From: Coptis chinensis
Lineage: Eukaryota; Streptophyta; Magnoliopsida; Ranunculales; Ranunculaceae
Length of the DNA: 64,000 nt
Assembly: GCA_015680905.1 (NCBI GenBank)
Contig: CM027378.1
Location: 56,135,501 to 56,199,500, forward strand
Direction of reading: 5' to 3'
Below, in pieces: positions 59,027 to 64,000 of this stretch. Made by a program: the position numbers and the translations under genes. The notes beneath the pieces are model-generated. The model ran no database searches, had not been told where the DNA came from, and worked only from the letters and a program-made list of their open reading frames with translations. The stretch's first letter is position 1; the number at the start of each line of letters is the position of its first letter.

Positions 59027-61010
59027 TCAGCAGCTCAATGCTTCATAATTCACCGGAATCTGACGGGTGAAATTAACTTGTGATAACAAGTTCCCAACGA
59101 CCGCAATGTCTCTACAGAATACCCCTTGGAAAACTGATGCAGCTGTTGCTGTAGTTGTCGCCATTGCACTATTTTTCTCCCGCAAAGTAATGCAACTTAT
59201 TGCATAATCTGTCGACTGCACTGGGCATTTATCTTGAATTCGAACAATGGGTTCTAGTTTCTCTTCTACTTTTGTTTCTAGAGTTGGAACTTGGATAGCT
59301 GCGGTAGTAGCAGCTGCTGCTGCCTGTAGTGCCACGGCAGCTGCAGCCTTCTGCCTTTGTTTCTCTGCTGCCTCCTCATCCATGATTATATTCATCACAT
59401 TTGTATACCCCTTTTGAAGTAGTCTGTAGAGCATCAATGCTGACATCCTTGCTTGATCCTTAACTGAATCAAGATCACGGTCATCCACAAACTCACACCG
59501 ATCAATAAAAAGTGTGGCCTTATCAGGCCTGTGTCGCAAACAAAGCAATAAATGGGCTCGCTCCAATTCTGATCGGGAACACCCTCGTCGTAGCCCAATC
59601 AAAGCATAGTAATCCACATTGCCTATTTCGCCTGATTTAATTCTTTCCCTCAATGCTTGAATCTTACACGCAAGTTCACGGAGACTGCTGGGGACATCAC
59701 GGTACCTAATATGTTGTCGCTTCCAGGAAGGTCCTGGAAGTTTTCTGTCTCGGAGAATTGAGTCATAGAGTAGCTTCAAGTGTTCAAGATCATGTAAACA
59801 ATCGGGTAAGCATCTAATTGTCTCAAGGAGAGAGGCTCTTGTGCTTAGGGCTGGAAGACAAGTAGGATCAAGTGCAAGGGTGCGATTGCAATCAGCAATT
59901 GATTCCGCAATTCGCCCTGCAGCACGATATGCAGCTGCTCTATGAACATAACATTCAGCAAGGAAACCTTGTGGGGTTCCTCGACGATTGTCTACTATCT
60001 TAGAGAAATGCCGAATGGCCTCCGAGTAAAGACCAGCATTAAGGGCAGCAAGTGCTGCCGCACGACGACGTAGGAGAAGTTTAATGTGAGTTAAAAGTTG
60101 TGATACCCTCTCAGCCTCGGACGGAGGCGGCGTGGTGTTATTCATGTCATTGCTTAATGCTGCATCAGACAAGGTAAAGCTGTCCTCAGACCAGCATATG
60201 CTTTCTCTTCGAAATGCAGCGGAAGAAAGGCGTTTTCCTGTTTGTAGGAGAACCATTGCATCTTCCATTAATCCAAGATAGCAACAAGCTTCACCCAATA
60301 CCAAGTACCTGCATTACACACACAAGTATAGTGAGACACCATTCATTCCAATGATCCTCCATATCAATCCACAAAAAATCACAATAAATAAATAAATAGA
60401 CATAAATAAATTACCTCCATTGACCTTCTTTATCACATTGTTTGCATAGCCCAGCCAAAACTTTCTTCTTCAGATCAGAAACAGAAAAGCATTTGAATGA
60501 AGACTCTCTATCAGATGAATCAGTTGATGAAGAATTATCAGAAAGAAGCTTCACTCTTTCTCTTGAAATCTGTAAAGAACTATTATCTGAAGAAGTAGTC
60601 AATTCTTCAGATACCATTTTATAGCTAGGAATGTATTCCTGAAGCATATTAGCCACTTCCTTAAATCTTCTCAAATAAAGAAGTGTTCTAGCTTTGAGTT
60701 CCAATGCTGCTTCATATCTAGGCGAGAGTGCAAGCGCTGCATCAATAAGATTGAGTGCTGTAACCATCTCTGATTGTTCTTGTGTTGCAATAAGAGCTCT
60801 TGCATCTTTAACATACTTATCTACAATCTGTTTCAAACCATTACAAACACGAAAAATATCCATTCTTTTAGTATTTGAAGCTAAACAAAACACACTAATG
60901 TCCCAAAATGTCTAAACATGTAGTGAAAAAAAATGTAAAAATGTAACCTTTTTGTTGCTAAGCCACCAATGCTTCTTTTCTCCATTGCCTAAACATGGAG
61001 AAGTTGTCAT
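59027..61010 (-). CDS. TPR protein with degenerate J domain (585 aa, 3 exons)
   Basis: Exons on the minus strand: 61010-60948 (MTTSPCLGNGEKKHWWLSNK), 60827-60415 and 60308-59027. They total 1758 bases, join in phase and have GT-AG introns. The ATG at 61010 is chosen because KKHWWLSNKK joins directly to IVDKYVKDARALIATQEQ. Residues about 22-90 contain TPR-like helices (ALNLIDAALALSPRYEAALE; LYLRRFKEVANML). A Ser-rich acidic linker follows. About 235-330 has further TPR units (NAGLYSEAIRHFSKIV; AAAYRAAGRIAESIADCNRT). About 389-450 is J-like (DYYALIGLRRGCSRSELERA) but the HPD tripeptide that activates Hsp70 is RPD (HRPDK, about 418-422). The tail is Ala-rich. It belongs to a plant TPR/DnaJ-like family. 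A co-chaperone or scaffold role without normal Hsp70 stimulation is inference. Confidence 0.92.
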
Positions 61011-61065
61011 GGTTATAACACCATTAACCTTTTTCTTCTCAGATGTTGAGTTTTTCTCTCATTAC

Positions 61066-61071
<6 letters not shown>

Positions 61072-61101
<30 letters not shown>
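61072..61101. repeat. (GA)n tract in 5' leader region
   Basis: About 15 GA units, read as CT on the coding strand, 60-90 bases upstream of the ATG of the TPR/J-like gene. CT/GA tracts in plant leaders are often promoter or 5'UTR elements bound by BPC factors; a role here is inference. Confidence 0.7.
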
Positions 61102-61103
<2 letters not shown>

Positions 61104-61655
61104 TGGAGGAAGAAGAGGGACTCTGGCTTTTAAGCAAAGAAAGAAAAAAAATTCAAAGAGTGTAAAATGAGGTGGAGGAAAAAATAAAATAATAAATTAA
61201 AGGCCAGCTTTGACTGAGAGCAAAGCTTTGATCCATCACATACATTGCTGGCACAGATGCCTCTTCATTTCTCTTTCTCACACCTCACACGCCAACTTTT
61301 TATTTTTCCTTTAGGCTTATTAGGCCTATAGTCTATTAAGGTTCTTCTCATGTAGCTTTCACACTCTCTTTTGTATTATTAAAATCAATAAATCAATAAA
61401 ACAGGAAAACTTATTAATCTTTTGATCAAGAAGACAGCATTGCTGAAAATGAAAGCAAGGCTAGTGTGAGATAATTTGTGTTACTTATTTGTCCTTGTGG
61501 TTAAAAAAAAATTGGTTGTTTTATCATGAATTAGTTTTGTAAGAAATGAAAACGTTTTTTTCTTTGTCATATAATTTATTAATTTTGATTACAGAGAGGT
61601 TGAAGGGAAGCGAAGATTGATTTGAAAAGTTTTAAAACAACTAATAACTTTAAGA
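61102..61655. other. Promoter-side region of the TPR/J-like gene
   Basis: No other gene seen. No clear TATA box was identified with confidence. Confidence 0.35.
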
Positions 61656-62310
61656 TAGGGTGGCAATGAGTTGTGTGGGTCGGGTTCATATGGTGTTATA
61701 TTCGGGTCATGTGTTAGGAGAGCAAACTCAAACTCAAACCTAATCCAACTACTAATCGTGTCGAGTTTTTCAAATCCAAACCCAACTCGTCCATACAACG
61801 GGTGACCCATTAAGCCAGGCAGCCAGCGGGTCAATTTCAAATCGGATTTACAAATAACTTGTATGCAAAATATTTAATATTTTATGATTTTATTTATAAA
61901 AAATATGTATTAATTCTAAAGAATCATCCATAATTCAATTACATATCAATAAAAATTAAATAACAAAACATATATTAATTGAATGAATCAATATCACGGC
62001 TAATCATTATCATTTTAGTCGTTTATTTAAGGTAGCTGGGATGATGAAATCTTAAAAAATAAAGAAATTTATCTTAAAACAAGTTATACAGATCACGGGT
62101 TGATAACCCGATCTATTAGACCCGAGAACTAATCAGGTCTACTAACGGGTTATTCGGGTTAACATATGTGACTCTAACCCAATTTATTTATTTGACGAGC
62201 TTAGCGGGTCAACCCTTAAATAACTCAAAAACTTTTTTTTCCAATCCAAACCTGTTAATTTCGTGTCATTCGTGTAGAGTTACTGGTCGTGTACAAAACT
62301 GTCACCCCTA
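61656..62310. mobile_element. hAT-like non-autonomous element
   Basis: The left end TAGGGTGGCAATGAG pairs with the inverted right end TAGGGGTGACAGTTTTG. The interior is full of GGGTCGGGTT/GACCCG motifs, as in the common plant hAT MITEs that begin TAGGGGTGGCAA. Flanks CTTTAAGA and TTTTTAGA match at 6 of 8 positions, consistent with a diverged 8-bp target duplication. Non-coding; 655 bp. Confidence 0.65.
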
Positions 62311-62325
62311 TTTTTAGATTGATGT

Positions 62326-62408
62326 CATTTTGTTGATAGACTAACTGCCTAACTTACATGACAAATAAAATCTATACAAGTTAGGGCAGTTAGTCTATCA
62401 ACAAAATG
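62326..62408. repeat. Long near-perfect hairpin
   Basis: Arms 62326-62356 and 62378-62408 are inverted copies (TTGTTGATAGACTAACTGCC / inverse) with a single inserted G, separated by a 21-base loop. It could be a tiny MITE or a small-RNA precursor; I see no target duplication. Confidence 0.8.
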
Positions 62409-62410
62409 AT

Positions 62411-63508
62411 AATAATATTACATAGTTGTTATTAACATACATAATAATACATAGTTGATGACAAATTGGTGAACCAAAATAAAACAATAATATTATTAAA
62501 GCTATTGATCATACCAATAAAATAATGATAAAGTAAAACATAGTTATAACTTAGTCTGCTTATAAATGAGAATAAAGATTGTCTAAAGTTTAACACCAAG
62601 CATAGTCAGAAAAGTAAAAGCTCTTAAAATAGCCAAAATAGGTAGGATGTTTTGGTCATTTACTGGAAAAGGTAGGGAATTAGGTGAAATCGGGGTGATA
62701 CAAGGCTTATGGGGAAAAGAAAATGGAGAAAGTGACTTCCCTTACAAGGTACAAGAATCACGCTTTTCCTTTTGTTCTGTTCCCTTTTTTTCATCTTCAA
62801 CCATAAATTAATTGAAGATGCACATGTAGATGGGGTTGTCTTTAAAGTCCTCCCAACTTCCTCTAAAAACAACATTTAAAGGACAGATCCTACAATGCTG
62901 TGCTTCCCACATTCTCATGCCAGCCTTGTGCCACATCATTCAATGCTCTCAACATGTTTCCATGTGTCAAACTTAGGTAGTGCTTCCATAATACTTGGAC
63001 ATCCATCAGTTACCTGCTCAGATATTTAAAAGAGTTTTGAACTTTGTTCTTTTGTTGTGGCACTACATAGTGTGCATTGAAATACTTGTAGTGCTTCTGT
63101 CGTGTGCATTTAACATTCCTGAAGTGACTGAATATTATTAAAGAGCTGAAACTCGAAGTTTTGCTTGAAACATTATGAATTTGTAAAAATCTTTGGCATC
63201 TACTTGTGTTGCTTGTAAAGATTTCGATGTGATTTTGAGCTAGAATAGGGATGCTTTTCCAGCTGAAGGTGTTGATCGGTACTTCTACCTCCCAAAAGAA
63301 CTGAGCATGCTACATGTAAAAATCTGAAAATTTTGAAATGGCAACAAAGTTTCAGTAATTTTGAAGCCTATGAGTTAGTTTGATGGCCAGGAGCCCAGGA
63401 CACCTACGGACTTACAACATGCATACTCTCAAGTTTACGTGGAAATGTTTCCATGCTTACAAACACACCATACTAGATAGCTAGTGTTAAAATTTGTGGT
63501 ATATATCA
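62411..63508. other. Intergenic, no gene recognised
   Basis: AT-rich. Short open stretches only. Confidence 0.45.
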
Positions 63509-63883
63509 TCTATGTCTTAATATTAAAGCTCCCACAAAGGGTATTTTTCGAGTTCTATTAAAATTCCACATCATCTCCTATTAAAACATAAATTTATTTC
63601 CTATTTGAAAACGGAAATCCTTTTTTACAATGGGAATTCCTCTCTTATTATAACGGGAATTATTTTCCTATTAAAACAAATTCTAGCACTTTTAATTAAA
63701 GGGAGAATCCTTCTCCTATTAAAACAGAATGTCTCTCCTAATTAAAACTTAATTAAAACCTCATTAAAAATAATTTGTTAGAAAATTAAAACGGGTTAGC
63801 GCTAAAACGGTAGTCCCAATTTTCTAAAAAAAATCTACATGTTTTCAAAAGAGCCGGTGCATATGCACGGGCCTATAAGCTAG
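63509..63883 (+). mobile_element. Small non-autonomous Helitron (375 bp)
   Basis: Starts TCTATGTCTTAATATTAAAG after an A (63508). Ends with the palindrome GTGCATATGCAC (63857-63868), 11 bases, CTAG (63880-63883) and then T. The inside repeats a CTCCTATTAAAAC-like motif about six times. Non-coding. The right end is clear; the left end is assigned by similarity to Helitron 5' termini. Confidence 0.7.
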
Positions 63884-64000
63884 TTTAAAAGATATTTGCC
63901 AATCAGAAAAAAATAAAAATAAAGATAAAATAAAAAAAAATTGTGGTATATCTCATATGGTAAATCTGTTAGGAATATACAACTTAATGTTGGTTTTATC
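63884..64000. other. Window end, nothing recognised
   Basis: A-rich sequence with no feature. Confidence 0.4.

Overview
The window is nuclear DNA of a flowering plant, most likely a eudicot. It is AT-rich, its genes have GT-AG introns, and it is packed with plant transposon families (Helitrons, a Tat-type Ty3/gypsy element, L1-like LINE, Tourist-like and hAT-like MITEs). The plant family cannot be fixed from sequence alone. There are no rRNA or tRNA genes and no prokaryotic features.

Only two genes look intact. One is a ten-exon gene at 38260-45015 (+) for a 1250-residue protein with BRCT domains at both ends and a C-terminal PHD finger, probably a DNA-damage/chromatin reader. The other is a three-exon gene at 59027-61010 (-) for a 585-residue TPR protein whose J-like domain has lost the HPD motif. 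In both, the predicted exons sum to a multiple of three and join in phase. A 59-codon single-membrane-span ORF (8719-8898) may be a small gene.

Layout: 1-2440 is the 3' part of a Helitron with a decayed PIF1-type helicase and a clear hairpin-CTAG end. 2974-5608 is an element with about 190-bp inverted termini, split by a solo LTR that has a perfect 5-bp target duplication. 6072-6805 is the decayed C-terminal exon of a plant O-fucosyltransferase. 7775-8460 is a Tourist-like MITE. 9216-20193 is one complete but mutated Tat-lineage retrotransposon with two RNase H domains, two internal tandem arrays and an antisense, apparently spliced accessory gene. Just downstream lies a multi-exon LAMMER/AFC-type kinase pseudogene (20408-22423), then a 5'-truncated LINE (22734-23167). 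25981-28570 is a 55-bp minisatellite of about 47 copies. 28955-35000 is a graveyard of gene fragments: CHX antiporter, tomosyn-like WD40 exon, aspartate aminotransferase exon, papain-like protease.

Beyond the BRCT-PHD gene, 47188-48443 holds two MITE-like elements. 48574-54039 is a Helitron on the minus strand with both termini recognisable, carrying a xylanase carbohydrate-binding exon and a phosphoglycerate-mutase-family pseudogene. After the TPR/J-like gene come a hAT-type element (61656-62310), a long hairpin (62326-62408) and a 375-bp Helitron (63509-63883).

The main message is repeated capture, nesting and decay of gene fragments around two conserved genes. The most unusual items are the antisense gene inside the Tat element, the two-terminus Helitron with cargo, and the large minisatellite.
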